Origin: Sterolibacterium sp.
Lineage (GTDB): Bacteria; Pseudomonadota; Gammaproteobacteria; Burkholderiales; Rhodocyclaceae
Direction of reading: 5' to 3'
Assembly (NCBI GenBank): GCA_023258955.1
Contig: JAHFRE010000007.1
Location: 1 to 51,763, forward strand
DNA: 51,763 nucleotides
Positions 8,801 to 17,875 of this stretch are shown one piece after another; within the stretch, counting starts at the first letter, position 1; every line of letters starts with the position of its first letter. Made by a program: the position numbers and the translations under genes. The notes beneath the pieces are model-generated. The model saw only the letters and a list, made by a program, of their open reading frames with translations, had not been told where the DNA came from and searched no databases.

Positions 8801-11508
8801 GCGCCACCGCGGCGGCAGCGACGTTCGGCTACGGCGGGAATACTGGCAAAGACGGAAAGGTTCCCAATTTTGATATTACCGGTGCCGCCGGATCCTCCAT
8901 TTATCGCGCTGGCGAAACGGCCATCGGTTCGGACAACACTGCGGTCCAGCTTGCCGCCTCCCGGGCGGTGCTCGCCGCCATCGAGGGCAGCGATCTGCCG
9001 AGCTACCTGTCGAAGGTCTTCGATTGGCTGACGCCATCGACGGCAACCCTGGCGCAAATCAATGCGGCGGAGTCCTTTGCCACCACACTGGCGACGGTAA
9101 AGGCCGGGCTGACGGAAACGCGAACTGCAGCGCAGCAGTACGCCGACTCGATCGCGACGCAGACGAAGGCGCTGGGCACCTCGGCAAGTACCTTTAAAGC
9201 CGACTTTACCGCAGCGCTCAATGCCGGCCTGACACCGGACCAGCTCTCGAAGTGGCAGACCCTCGGCAAAACACTCGCTGACGCAGCGGCGAACGCTGCC
9301 GCCTTCACTGCGTCTATCCGCGGGATAGGCAACACCATCGACAGCCTGACCGGGGGGACGTCCCACGGCGCTGCATACGCTGCGACCGATGCAGCAACTA
9401 CCGACGCGGCCCTTTATGCCGCGCTCGGGATCCACGTTTCCGACTTGGTGACCATGACCGACGAGCAGATCGCGGTGATGGGCCGGGCTAAGGATGGCAA
9501 CCTCGCGCTGATGCAAAGCGCCCTGGATGCTGCAAATGCAAACAAACAGTACACCGATGCCCAGGCCCAGGCGCTCGCTGACGAAGCCAAAGCCAAGGCT
9601 GCAGCGGAGGCCATCACCGCAAAGGCCACGAGCGACTATAACGTTGCGATGGCCACTGCGACGGGGGACACCGCGGGGCTCGCTGTTCTCAATAAGGCAT
9701 TGCAGGATTCCGCCCATATCGCCGCTGGCTGGACTCAGGTACAGGTTGATGCGCTCGATGCGGCGCAAAGCGCGAGGGATCTTGCGGCGGCCAACCGGTC
9801 GGCGGCAGATGCCATCGCGCAGACCTCGGCGTCGATCGCGTCCTCCCTCGACTCGTTGAACGGAAACAATCAGGCTTCTCTGGCGCTGGCCAATCTGAAC
9901 GTCACGACCGCCATGGCAGCAGTGACGGCGGCGATGCCTTGGATCCACGATACCGCCGGGGGCCAAACAGCGGCACAGCAGTTGGCGACGATCACCCCGG
10001 CCGATGCAGCTAACTACTCAGCTGCCAATCAGGCGATATTGGCTCCTGCGCTGGCTGCGATAGCCACTCTTGCTCAAGCGCAGGCGGCGGCAAATGCGCC
10101 ACACTCAAGCGGAGGTGGTGGGTCGAGTTACTCAGCTCCGGCATCGACGGGGCTAACTCAAGACCAGACCGACTACAACTCCCTGGTGCAGCAGCTTGCT
10201 GCCGTCAACAATTCGCTTCTAAGTCAGACGGACCTTCTGGCGCAGCAGCGAGCGGCGCTGAGTGCTTCAAACCAGGCCATCTTCGATCAGATCCAACTCG
10301 CCACCAAACAAAAGACGGCGATGACCAACCTGCAGGCCGCCTACGACGCAGAGCATACGGCCCTCACAAACACGATGACCGGTATGGGGAACTTTGCGAC
10401 GAGTCTCACGGCGTTCAGGAATGGGTTGCTCCTTGGCAATATGTCTCCCCTGACCCCGGAAGAAAAGTACGCCGAGGCTAAAACCCAGTATGAGGCGACG
10501 CTGGCCGCGGCGAAGGGGACGGGACCGGATGCAGCCAAAGCGCAGGCAGACCTGCAGAACTCCGCCACCGCCTTCCTGCAGGCGTCCCAGGTCGTGAATG
10601 CCTCGAGCCAGAAGTATCAGGATGACTTCGCCCACGTGCGCGATTCCACCGGCCTCATGGTGGATTGGGCGCAGCAGCAGGTGAATCTCGCGCAGGCGAG
10701 TCTCACCGCGCTCGATCAGCAGGTGGCGGGTTTGGTCACGGTCAATACCTCCGTGATCAGCGTGGCCGATGCGGTCAAGGCCTTGGCCGCGGCCATGAAC
10801 GCCAATGGCCAGAACGGGGGTGCCATGACCACCACGGGCAATACGGCGGCGATCACCTCACTCTACCAAAGCTTGTTGCACCGCGCGCCGGATGCCACAG
10901 GGTTGGCCAACTCGGTCGCCTGGATGGCCCACGGCGGCACGATCAATGATCTTGCGACAAACATCATGCAAAGCCCGGAGTACTTGATGCGCCAGCAGAT
11001 CCGCACGGCGCTGGGGGCGAACGCCGAGGTGATGGCCTACAACCCGACTTTCCTGACCGCCCCCACCGATGCGCAGCTTGGAGCCATCGATTGGTACACC
11101 AAGATCGCCTTGAGCCAAGGGTTTCAAGCCGCTGTGGAGCAGATCGGGAAGGATGCCCATGCCTACGCGACGGCGCATCCCATCGGTTCCCACGCCACGG
11201 GCCTTGACTACGTGCCCTACGACAACTATCAGGCCAAGTTGCACCAGGGAGAAATGGTCCTGACCCAGGGGCAGGCGACGGACTTCCGCCAGTTTGGCAC
11301 GGCAGGCATGGGGTCCTTGGTTGCCGAGATCAAGGCGTTGCGCGAGGAGGTCCGGACCCTGCGGGCCGAGCAGAAGGAGCAGACCGGGGCAGTCATTGCC
11401 AGCAACTACGATGCGAATGAGCGTGCGGCAGTGAAGGTTGCCGCCGGCGCCACGGTGGCCGCCAAGACGGCGGCGTGGGCGCAGAAGACGAAGGCGGTCC
11501 TCAAATGA
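5887..11508 (+). CDS. Phage tail tape measure protein
   Basis: This 1873-residue protein sets tail length and is likely ejected into the host envelope at infection. The N terminus (ITIGNLVVQMSANVARLSSD) and following alternating helices are typical. A hydrophobic stretch lies near residues 404-432 and a Gly/Ala-rich membrane-active stretch near 817-850. Much of the rest is Ala/Gln-rich and predicted helical or coiled coil. Near residues 1656-1703 there is a DUF4214-like segment (YQSLLHRAPDATGLANSVAW). Near 1768 comes the HATGLDYVPYDNYQAKLHQG motif seen at tape-measure C termini. Its length implies a tail of roughly 280 nm by the usual 1.5 angstrom per residue rule. The stop overlaps the hub start as ATGA. 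Confidence 0.93.
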   Translation: MSDITIGNLVVQMSANVARLSSDMREAKYAVTEASSQISEAAESAMHALEAMGVGLSIAEFAEFVRHTSEAAEHLLNLQKATGIAVEALSGLSLLAKQNGTDIDSLARAVEKLSVNMGKTPEDFKALGVSAKDPMEAFKQLADVFNLIPDIQTRNAVAMKALGKSWAEVAPVMSLGSEEIGKTVEKGLALSHMNTELARASKEFNDKWVELTGTGGFANQMLAALLPTMNGVVDDFLALRDSAGGSGTAFEKFGASVASVVSTTKDVVVWLTNHKEAVEAVAGAYGSWKIATWLGPLITGYAQAAVATYEKVTADMALKAATLAAAEANVAATASTAALTATRVAELRAAVLAAEGEVALEIATNGLIPAQARATAAELAHVTALEALVVAQEGASVTAAAAGGAVTLLGGPVGVIITLLGLAATAWFAFGESGKTALDKLIPSADDAQARLDKINQTLKYGTGERAQIEAQLAAISAKKVELYQQEEYFVKGQLEELDKTRATLLQQRDALDAIDAKQKAAAGSAGTLTQAQKDAAQAAADFLAKGTQAADDQVAKYNVLVDRVNAYAAQISLAVDQNKVVTEGEKLNLAVKDMLAKSILGVDAGMKALLKSAAAYILQKEAERKAEEDATKALKDRATVLAAVDKVTQEVAKSTEAFALKQKESIDALKTGIAEIDMSPQERAVTQAMAVIDKALEQEIEKVSELMGAKGWGGTEEFDRVIGALQQSAEKQKVIVTDLINFKIAKERDWVTGTNQAFMDYVSNAANAASQAKAFWTAALTGMEDLLTKFFTTGKLGFSDFIKVIEAQLAKMAAQQIVVSIVGEVTGGAVAGAAAGAAGSAGGAAAGGFMSSAAGSMLAANAGTIGAMQGGVGSAFADYLATNGFISSAGSYMAAEVVPVLGEVVLAIGALNALFGSHGTPTFSTGNNTTNFDTSGNIQNATSQFGGTSATADAMVQMMETTYTTFMTSIGATAAAATFGYGGNTGKDGKVPNFDITGAAGSSIYRAGETAIGSDNTAVQLAASRAVLAAIEGSDLPSYLSKVFDWLTPSTATLAQINAAESFATTLATVKAGLTETRTAAQQYADSIATQTKALGTSASTFKADFTAALNAGLTPDQLSKWQTLGKTLADAAANAAAFTASIRGIGNTIDSLTGGTSHGAAYAATDAATTDAALYAALGIHVSDLVTMTDEQIAVMGRAKDGNLALMQSALDAANANKQYTDAQAQALADEAKAKAAAEAITAKATSDYNVAMATATGDTAGLAVLNKALQDSAHIAAGWTQVQVDALDAAQSARDLAAANRSAADAIAQTSASIASSLDSLNGNNQASLALANLNVTTAMAAVTAAMPWIHDTAGGQTAAQQLATITPADAANYSAANQAILAPALAAIATLAQAQAAANAPHSSGGGGSSYSAPASTGLTQDQTDYNSLVQQLAAVNNSLLSQTDLLAQQRAALSASNQAIFDQIQLATKQKTAMTNLQAAYDAEHTALTNTMTGMGNFATSLTAFRNGLLLGNMSPLTPEEKYAEAKTQYEATLAAAKGTGPDAAKAQADLQNSATAFLQASQVVNASSQKYQDDFAHVRDSTGLMVDWAQQQVNLAQASLTALDQQVAGLVTVNTSVISVADAVKALAAAMNANGQNGGAMTTTGNTAAITSLYQSLLHRAPDATGLANSVAWMAHGGTINDLATNIMQSPEYLMRQQIRTALGANAEVMAYNPTFLTAPTDAQLGAIDWYTKIALSQGFQAAVEQIGKDAHAYATAHPIGSHATGLDYVPYDNYQAKLHQGEMVLTQGQATDFRQFGTAGMGSLVAEIKALREEVRTLRAEQKEQTGAVIASNYDANERAAVKVAAGATVAAKTAAWAQKTKAVLK

Positions 11509-12980
11509 CCGACGCGGCCTTCCTCGCCTGGTTGCAAAGCGCCACCGCCATTCGCGCCGTCTTGATCGAGGCCGTGGTCAACGTGGGTGGTACCGACATC
11601 ACCCGGTATCTGTCCACCAAACCCTATGTCACGGAGGCGGGGGACACGCCGGCCAACACGCATTACCTCCCGCGCGCGTCCAATGGCATCCAATATACCG
11701 AGGCGATCTCGCTCTCGACCGAGGCGAGTCTGACCCAAGGGGATATTGAGCTCAACAATCAAGACGGTGCCCTGGATAGCTGGCTGGGTGACGTGTGGGT
11801 GGGTCGGCCAATCCAAGCGTTCATCGGTGACCCGCGTTGGGAAAGAAGCGACTTTCGGCTGATCTTCAACGGCATCGTGGATGATATCCACAGCAAGAGC
11901 CGCGAGGTGGTGAACCTTGTCCTACGCGACAAGCTGCAGCGGTTGAATACCCCGGTCTCCGAAGCGGTGCTTGGCGGCACCACGGCGAACCAGTCGGCCT
12001 GCATTCCTATGACCTTCGGGGAGTGCCACAACGTCTCGCCGCTCTTCACCAATCCGGCCACGCTCGAATACCAGATTCACAATGGGCCGATCGAGGGCGT
12101 GATCGAAGTGCGTGATAACGGGATTCCGGTCGCCTGCACTGTGACGGCCTCGACCGGGAAGTTTACGCTGAGCGCTTCTCCCGCCGGCCAGATCACGGCG
12201 AGCGTGCAGGGCGACAAGCCCTCTGGCGGCAGCTACGCCAATACGATCTCGGCGTTGGTCCAGCGGATCGTGCAAGCCTTTGGCAAGAGCTCGGACCAGT
12301 TCAGCTCGGGCGACCTGGATGCCGCCAACCTCGCCGCCTTTGAGACCGCGCACGCGCAGCCGGTCGGCATCTATCTCCAGGATCGAGAAAACGTCCTCTC
12401 CGTGATCCAGCGCCTGGCGGCGAGCGTGGGTGCCCAGGTGGTGATGAGCCGGTCCGGCCAGTTGAGGCTGATTCAGATTGCCTTGCCGCCTGCCGGTACG
12501 CCGACTGTGATTACTGAGGCGCAGATGGTGCAGCGGACCTTGCAGATCGTGGACCGCCCGGCGGTGTCGGCGAGCGTGCAGATTGGCTTCTGCCAGAACT
12601 GGACCGTGCAGGCCGGGCTCCTTACCACCATCCCCGCCGCGCACAAGGATCTCTTCAAGACCGAGTGGCTCACCGCCATTGCCACCGACACCGCGGTTCA
12701 GGCCACGTACAAGTTGAACGCCATGCCGGTGCAGGAGGATACGTGCCTCCTGGTCCGCACCGATGCGGCAGCGGAGGCTATGCGCCGGCTGGCGATCAGG
12801 AAGGTGGCGCGGACGATCTATCAGTTTGAGGGGACGCCGGATCTGCTGCTCCTGGAGTTGGGGCAAGCCGTCACGTTTGTCAACCATCGGTTTGGGCTCT
12901 CTGGCGGCGTCACCGGCATGGTGGTCTCCCTTGCCCCCAACTGGATGACCGGGCATGTAACCGTGGGAGTGCTCATCTAA
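11505..12980 (+). CDS. Tail hub / tail-tip protein
   Basis: I chose the ATG at 11505, which overlaps the tape-measure stop (ATGA), giving 491 residues. The N-terminal third is beta-rich and reads like the distal tail or baseplate hub proteins of siphoviruses, with YTEAISLSTEASLTQGDIEL followed by FRLIFNGIVDDI. The middle contains DRENVLSVIQRLAASVGAQV and GQLRLIQIALPP, a pattern of gp27-like hub folds. The C-terminal domain includes LLLLELGQAVTFVNHRFGL. Location after the tape measure and before the fibre gene agrees with a hub that ties tube, tape measure and fibre together. The family name is not certain. Confidence 0.72.
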   Translation: MTDAAFLAWLQSATAIRAVLIEAVVNVGGTDITRYLSTKPYVTEAGDTPANTHYLPRASNGIQYTEAISLSTEASLTQGDIELNNQDGALDSWLGDVWVGRPIQAFIGDPRWERSDFRLIFNGIVDDIHSKSREVVNLVLRDKLQRLNTPVSEAVLGGTTANQSACIPMTFGECHNVSPLFTNPATLEYQIHNGPIEGVIEVRDNGIPVACTVTASTGKFTLSASPAGQITASVQGDKPSGGSYANTISALVQRIVQAFGKSSDQFSSGDLDAANLAAFETAHAQPVGIYLQDRENVLSVIQRLAASVGAQVVMSRSGQLRLIQIALPPAGTPTVITEAQMVQRTLQIVDRPAVSASVQIGFCQNWTVQAGLLTTIPAAHKDLFKTEWLTAIATDTAVQATYKLNAMPVQEDTCLLVRTDAAAEAMRRLAIRKVARTIYQFEGTPDLLLLELGQAVTFVNHRFGLSGGVTGMVVSLAPNWMTGHVTVGVLI

Positions 12981-15947
12981 ATGGCGACGGTGGTCAATGA
13001 ACGGGACCTTCTGCTGGAAGGGGTGTCGCCGCGCTGGGTAAACTCGACGAGTTGCGCGTTGCTCCTCACGACCGACACACCGGCATTCCATGTGTCGACC
13101 GGGGGCGCGGGCTCACCCACGCTGATCAATATCACGGCGAATTTGGTCATGATCCCCGGCACCGTCACGTGGTCGGTGCTGTCAGGGGCCTCGGGTATCA
13201 CCGCCTCTGGCAACAGTTGTACGCTCGCCTTTGCCGCCATGACCGCCGCGAGCACCACGGTCCAAGCAACCATCACCTACAACACCGTCACCTATACCCA
13301 GACGGTGGTGATCGCCAAGGTACTGGATGGGTCCAGCGGGGCGATTGCCTATTCGTTGATTGTGCCGACGGTGGTGTTTCAGCTATCCGGTACGACGTTT
13401 ACGCCGGCAAATGAGACGATTCAAGCCATGTCGCAGACCGGGTCTGCGGCGCCGGCCGCCTACGCGGGGCGGTTCAAGGTCTATGAAAACGGTTCGCTGA
13501 TCTATACCTCAGCCGCGGATGAGGTGAGCCACGTCTACACACCGACCAACAGCAGTGTCACAAACGCCAAGGTCGAGTTGTACATGGCCGGCGGCACGAC
13601 GAATCTCCTCGATATGCAGACCATGGCGGTGGTGACGAACGGCACCGCGGGAGCGGACGCCTATATCGCCATCCTGACGAACGAGAATGCGACGTTTCCG
13701 TGCGACAGCAGCGGAACCATCCTCTCCGGGCTGCCGCTCGCGACTACGATGCAAGTTTATAAGGGCGCCACCCTCCTGGCCTCCGGCCTGACGTTCTCGG
13801 TGGCGAGCAGTAGTGGCTGCACCACGACCATCAATGCATCGACGGGTGTGGCCAGCGTGAGCGCCCTGTCAGCCGACTCAGCGTCAGCCATCTACCAGTG
13901 CGTGGTCAGTGGTGGGCCGACGCTGACTAAGGCGATGACGCTCTCCAAGGCCAAGGCGGGTGCGACAGGTACGCCAGGCTCCCCCGGTTCTCCCGGCGCG
14001 CCCGGCGCTGCCGGCCCGCAGAACGTCACCGTCTATGCATTTCAGTGGTCGAACACGGGCGCGGGTGCGCACAGTCAATCCTTCAGCTACACCTGGTCGG
14101 GTGGTACGATCTCGGCCTACCCGAGCGGATGGACGGCCTCCGCGGGTGCCGCACCCGGCTCGGGCTACACGCTCTACACCCTGGTCCTGCCGATCACGGA
14201 CCCGACCGGGATTGCTGCTTCCACGGGCGCGAACTGGAGTAGCGCGTCGGTGAGCACCTTGGGCTACCGCCAAGACGGGAGCATTGGCCTCACCGGTTCG
14301 CCCGGGGCGACCGGCGCGTCGGGCAATTCGTCGTTCACGGCCTACCAGGTCAATACGAGTAGCAGCGCGCCAGGCTCGCCAGGGACGGTGGCTGGCAACA
14401 GCGCTCCGTCGGGCTGGACTTATACCGCCTCATCGTCTCTGTCCTCGGGGCAGTACATGTGGCAGGTCGATGGGTCGTACAACCCGAACACCGGCTTCAC
14501 TTCCTGGGGCAATCCGTATCTCTCGAACCTCAAAGTGGGCTCCCTCTCAGCCCTTGCCGCGGATCTGGGCGTGGTGACGATCAGTTCGGTGGGCAGTTTG
14601 AGTAGTGGCGTGGGTTACGGTGGCGCCGGGGGATTCTTTCTGGGTTACTCCGGCGGCTACAAGTTCTCTGTCTTGAATAGCTCGGGCTATGGCTTGTCCG
14701 TCGACACCGCGGGCAGCACGGTCAACTTCTCCGGCAGCATCAATACCACGGGCTACGTCTTGACCGGCGGGGCGAACTCGTCGAATCCCTATGGGATGAG
14801 TACGAGCGGCTTCTTCAATTCGACGAACAGCGCCACCTATGGGGTGGCTGGGTACTCCGGAACCAACGGCGGGGCGGCGATCTATGGGCACAACACCTCG
14901 ACCGGTGCAAGTAGCTACGGTATGTATGGTGTGCAGGATGGCTCCGGTGCGGGGATCTACGGTTGGGCCTCATCGGTCAGCTCAGCGGGGGCGTCGGGTG
15001 TGACCGGTGCGTGCCAGAACGGCAACCAGTATGGGGTCATGGCGTACAACTATGGCAGCGGCACCGCGCTCTACTGCAGTGGTCATGCTGAAGTCACGGG
15101 CGTCACGTTCCATGACAGCACCGCGGCCGTCACGGGCCTAAACAATAGCGTCAATCACAACGCCGGTCTGGAACTGGGCTACTCGACCAACGCCTATGTC
15201 AATGCCTGCTCAAGGACCGGCGGCTCGCCGTCATTCCTGCCCATGAAGATATGGGGAACGAGCTTCCTCTTTGGGGACAACACCGGCGACTGGGGTGGCT
15301 GGGACGCGAACAAGAATTTCAGTGTTTCGTCCGGCACGATTCGCGCGACCGGTGTTGGCAGTTCCTTCGCTAATGGCGCCAGTGTCGAACTGGCCTACGC
15401 CGGCGGGGGCTATTTGGCCTGCGGCACGCGAAGTGGCGGCGTTCTCACTGGAACCGTGTTGAACATTTGGGGCAGCCAATTGGTCTTTGGGCCGGTGGGG
15501 GGCGTTTGGCATGTCATGGACCAGTACGGGTGTCTGTTGGCCGGCTACGGCACATCGGCCGGTACGACCTACAAGCTTCAATCGAGCAGCCAGATCGCCG
15601 CAACGAATGCCTCGATCTACGTCCCATCCGACGCTCGACTGAAAGAGAACATCGCGCCGCTCGAGAGTTGCCTTGCGCAGATCCTGCTGCTGGAGCCCGT
15701 GACCTTCACCTACAAGCCCAGCGATCAATTCAAGCATGCCGAGGGTACGCAGATCGGCTTCATCGCGCAGGAGGTTGAGCGAGTCCTTGCGGGCGAAATC
15801 TACCTCGATCAAATTATCCATACGAGCGACAGCAGGGAGGGAGAGGTTCCGAACCAGAAAATCATGGGGGAAACCCACTTGATTCCGCTACTGGTGAAAG
15901 CCGTACAAGAACTCAAAGCAGAAATTGACGAACTGAAAGGAAGATGA
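12981..15947 (+). CDS. Tail fibre with collagen-like segment and C-terminal S74 chaperone
   Basis: This 988-residue protein begins directly after the hub stop. Residues 1-320 are Thr/Ser/Ala-rich beta domains. Around residues 327-347 is a short collagen-like run of Gly-X-Pro triplets. A long Gly/Ser/Asn-rich beta-helical shaft follows. The last 110 residues form an intramolecular chaperone of the peptidase S74 family, with the signature SDARLKENI. Ser883 and Lys888 are spaced five apart, as in the catalytic dyad of endosialidase chaperones, so self-cleavage just before Ser883 is expected after trimerisation. The protein probably binds the host surface and is the likely host-range determinant of this phage. 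Confidence 0.88.
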   Translation: MATVVNERDLLLEGVSPRWVNSTSCALLLTTDTPAFHVSTGGAGSPTLINITANLVMIPGTVTWSVLSGASGITASGNSCTLAFAAMTAASTTVQATITYNTVTYTQTVVIAKVLDGSSGAIAYSLIVPTVVFQLSGTTFTPANETIQAMSQTGSAAPAAYAGRFKVYENGSLIYTSAADEVSHVYTPTNSSVTNAKVELYMAGGTTNLLDMQTMAVVTNGTAGADAYIAILTNENATFPCDSSGTILSGLPLATTMQVYKGATLLASGLTFSVASSSGCTTTINASTGVASVSALSADSASAIYQCVVSGGPTLTKAMTLSKAKAGATGTPGSPGSPGAPGAAGPQNVTVYAFQWSNTGAGAHSQSFSYTWSGGTISAYPSGWTASAGAAPGSGYTLYTLVLPITDPTGIAASTGANWSSASVSTLGYRQDGSIGLTGSPGATGASGNSSFTAYQVNTSSSAPGSPGTVAGNSAPSGWTYTASSSLSSGQYMWQVDGSYNPNTGFTSWGNPYLSNLKVGSLSALAADLGVVTISSVGSLSSGVGYGGAGGFFLGYSGGYKFSVLNSSGYGLSVDTAGSTVNFSGSINTTGYVLTGGANSSNPYGMSTSGFFNSTNSATYGVAGYSGTNGGAAIYGHNTSTGASSYGMYGVQDGSGAGIYGWASSVSSAGASGVTGACQNGNQYGVMAYNYGSGTALYCSGHAEVTGVTFHDSTAAVTGLNNSVNHNAGLELGYSTNAYVNACSRTGGSPSFLPMKIWGTSFLFGDNTGDWGGWDANKNFSVSSGTIRATGVGSSFANGASVELAYAGGGYLACGTRSGGVLTGTVLNIWGSQLVFGPVGGVWHVMDQYGCLLAGYGTSAGTTYKLQSSSQIAATNASIYVPSDARLKENIAPLESCLAQILLLEPVTFTYKPSDQFKHAEGTQIGFIAQEVERVLAGEIYLDQIIHTSDSREGEVPNQKIMGETHLIPLLVKAVQELKAEIDELKGR

Positions 15948-15948
15948 C

Positions 15949-16293
15949 ATGGGTAGGCAGATCACCGTTCCTGCTGTGCCGGCGCAAACGCTGCAGGAGG
16001 AAATCGTAGGCGTGCAGCACACCTTGGGCAAACAAGTGGTTGCCCATGTCGCCATTGGCGTCATGGTCGACACCCCCGTGGCGATTCCCGGCGACACGCC
16101 GATGACGCCAAAGTACAAGATGAAGAGCATCTTCACCATGGCGAAGAACGAAGTCCAGGGCTACACGATCGAAGGCGACGACTACGACGAGCTGATGTCG
16201 GCGGGTCCTTCCTGGGCGCCTGGCAAGAAGGCGGGCAAGTTCCAGCCAGACGATCTTTGGCTCTATATTGACAAGCAGCGGGCGGCTCAGTGA
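15949..16293 (+). CDS. Phage minor tail-region protein, unknown
   Basis: This 114-residue protein starts one base after the fibre stop (AGGAAGATGACATG provides the ribosome site). The N-terminal half is beta-like (VGVQHTLGKQVVAHVAIGVM) with TPVAIPGDTPMTPKYK, and the C-terminal half is more charged and ends in PDDLWLYIDKQRAAQ. I do not recognise a family. Its stop overlaps the GTG start of the next gene, so the two are translationally coupled. A tail or fibre-associated role is inferred from position only. Confidence 0.6.
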   Translation: MGRQITVPAVPAQTLQEEIVGVQHTLGKQVVAHVAIGVMVDTPVAIPGDTPMTPKYKMKSIFTMAKNEVQGYTIEGDDYDELMSAGPSWAPGKKAGKFQPDDLWLYIDKQRAAQ

Positions 16294-17120
16294 ATAACCT
16301 GCGCATCGTCTATGACAATGCGGCCAACCGAACATCTTCGCTCACCGCCTCGAGTACCGCAGGCTCCCTGGTCGCCGCCAACCTACTCACCGACATCAAG
16401 TCCCAGACCTGGCGGGCGACGGGGACGTCGGCCGCGCTGACAGCCACCTGGGCGGCAAACGAGACCATTGCCTGTGTGGCGCTGCCGTTTGTGAATTTCA
16501 CGTCCAGCGCGACCATTCGCGCGCGCGGTTATGCCACGCCCAGCGGCACGCTCCTGATCGACACGGGGGCGGTGCCGGCTTGCCCATCGGTGCCGGCCGG
16601 GCTCAAGGGTTGGGGCACCAGAAGCCTTGGGGCCAATGCCTTTGCCTACAACGGCGGGGCCTATGCCTATGCCTGGTTTGCGCCGACCGTGGTTCAGCAG
16701 CTGGTGATCGATCTTGCGGACTCGGGTAATCCGGCGGGATATATCGAAGTCTCTCGGCTGGTGGTGGGCAATTACTGGTCGCCGACCTACAACGCGGACT
16801 ACGGCGTGGCTCTCACGCCAGCGGACCAAAGCAAGCAATTCAGGACCGACGCGGGCGATCTCCTGACCGATCTTGGTACACGCAGCCGGTCCATGAAACT
16901 CAACCTGTCCAATATGCCAGCCACAGACCGGCTGGCGATGACGAATCTCTTGACCGGCAACGGGCTGTCAGCGCCGGTGTTCTTTAGTTTGTACCCGGGC
17001 AGTAGCGATCCGGCCCTCGAGCAAAGCTACTCGATCTACGCGAAGCTCTCGGCGATCTCGGCGATCACCGCCAATCTGCCAGGGGTCTTTGTCGCGCCGC
17101 TGGAGTTGGAAGAAGTCTAG
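16290..17120 (+). CDS. Phage tail-region structural protein, unknown
   Basis: This 276-residue protein starts at a GTG overlapping the previous stop (GTGA). It is beta-rich with conserved-looking aromatic blocks: an N-terminal MNNLRIVYDNAANRT, a jelly-roll-like stretch (ETIACVALPFVNFTSSATIR), GGAYAYAWFAPTVVQQLVID, then SRLVVGNYWSPTYNADYGV and a C-terminal VFFSLYPGSSDPALEQSY. The pattern resembles a carbohydrate-binding or baseplate-attachment jelly roll, but this is only a fold-level impression. A terminator follows, which makes it the last gene of the tail operon. Confidence 0.65.
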   Translation: MNNLRIVYDNAANRTSSLTASSTAGSLVAANLLTDIKSQTWRATGTSAALTATWAANETIACVALPFVNFTSSATIRARGYATPSGTLLIDTGAVPACPSVPAGLKGWGTRSLGANAFAYNGGAYAYAWFAPTVVQQLVIDLADSGNPAGYIEVSRLVVGNYWSPTYNADYGVALTPADQSKQFRTDAGDLLTDLGTRSRSMKLNLSNMPATDRLAMTNLLTGNGLSAPVFFSLYPGSSDPALEQSYSIYAKLSAISAITANLPGVFVAPLELEEV

Positions 17121-17151
17121 AAGCCAAGCAGGAAGGCAGTGTAGTCCCACC

Positions 17152-17175
17152 GGGCCGTCATTCGACGGCCCTTTC
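17152..17175 (+). terminator. Rho-independent terminator ending tail operon
   Basis: An 8-bp perfect stem (GGGCCGTC, loop ATTC, GACGGCCC) is followed by TTTCTATT. It separates the tail genes from the lysis-region lipoprotein gene. Confidence 0.78.
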
Positions 17176-17190
17176 TATTGGAGGTGACCC

Positions 17191-17874
17191 ATGAGAGTTC
17201 TACTTCGTTGCACCCTGATCGCCACGCTTCTTCTTTCCGGATGTGCAACCCAGGCCGAGAAGCAGGCTGCAGCCGATCACCATTACGAGGCGCAAAAGGA
17301 GTTTGTAACCGCCAGCGCTGCCGCACAGCGCCCGATCTTTGAGCTGGAGGGCGTCGATGGTCAGACCATCAATCTATCCGGTGTCAGGGCGCTGCGCGTC
17401 TTTGGCCCGAACAACCAGCAGGCTCAATTCCAAGCCGCACCCGTGGAACCCAGCCCCTGGATCGAGTCGCTCAAGATCGCCAAGGAGCTGACCCTCGGGA
17501 TCGCGCCCATCTATCTGGGCGGCAAGGTGCTGGGAACCATGAACAAGATGTCGGACAACATCGCCTCTGGCCGCGGACCTGTGACCACGACAACCGCCAC
17601 GACCACGACGAACACGTCCACAACGAGTAACGCAAACCAGCAGAACACGACCACGACCAGCAACGCCAATCAACAGAACACGACGACGCAGACCCTGGGG
17701 AGTAACAGCGTTCTGGGTTCGGGCACCTCGAGCAATCCCGTGACGACGTCGACCAATACGAGTTCGAGCAATACGACCACAACCAATACGACGTCGACCA
17801 ATAACACACCGACCACAACCACCAGCACGACCACGAACAGCAATCATGGCACGTGCACCACCGGGACATGCTGA
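17191..17874 (+). CDS. Prophage lipoprotein with Thr/Asn-rich tail
   Basis: This 227-residue protein has a classical lipoprotein signal: basic MRVLLRC, a hydrophobic core, then the lipobox LLSGC with the modifiable Cys near residue 19. A folded-looking domain follows to about residue 130. The C-terminal 90 residues or so are low complexity, nearly all Thr, Asn, Ser and Gln, with a direct repeat of SNANQQNTTTTSNANQQNTT type, ending in a Cys-containing tail. It starts after GGAGGT. It sits at the head of the lysis cassette, so an outer-membrane spanin-like or superinfection-exclusion lipoprotein is possible. No family is recognised. Confidence 0.7.
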   Translation: MRVLLRCTLIATLLLSGCATQAEKQAAADHHYEAQKEFVTASAAAQRPIFELEGVDGQTINLSGVRALRVFGPNNQQAQFQAAPVEPSPWIESLKIAKELTLGIAPIYLGGKVLGTMNKMSDNIASGRGPVTTTTATTTTNTSTTSNANQQNTTTTSNANQQNTTTQTLGSNSVLGSGTSSNPVTTSTNTSSSNTTTTNTTSTNNTPTTTTSTTTNSNHGTCTTGTC

Positions 17875-17875
17875 T

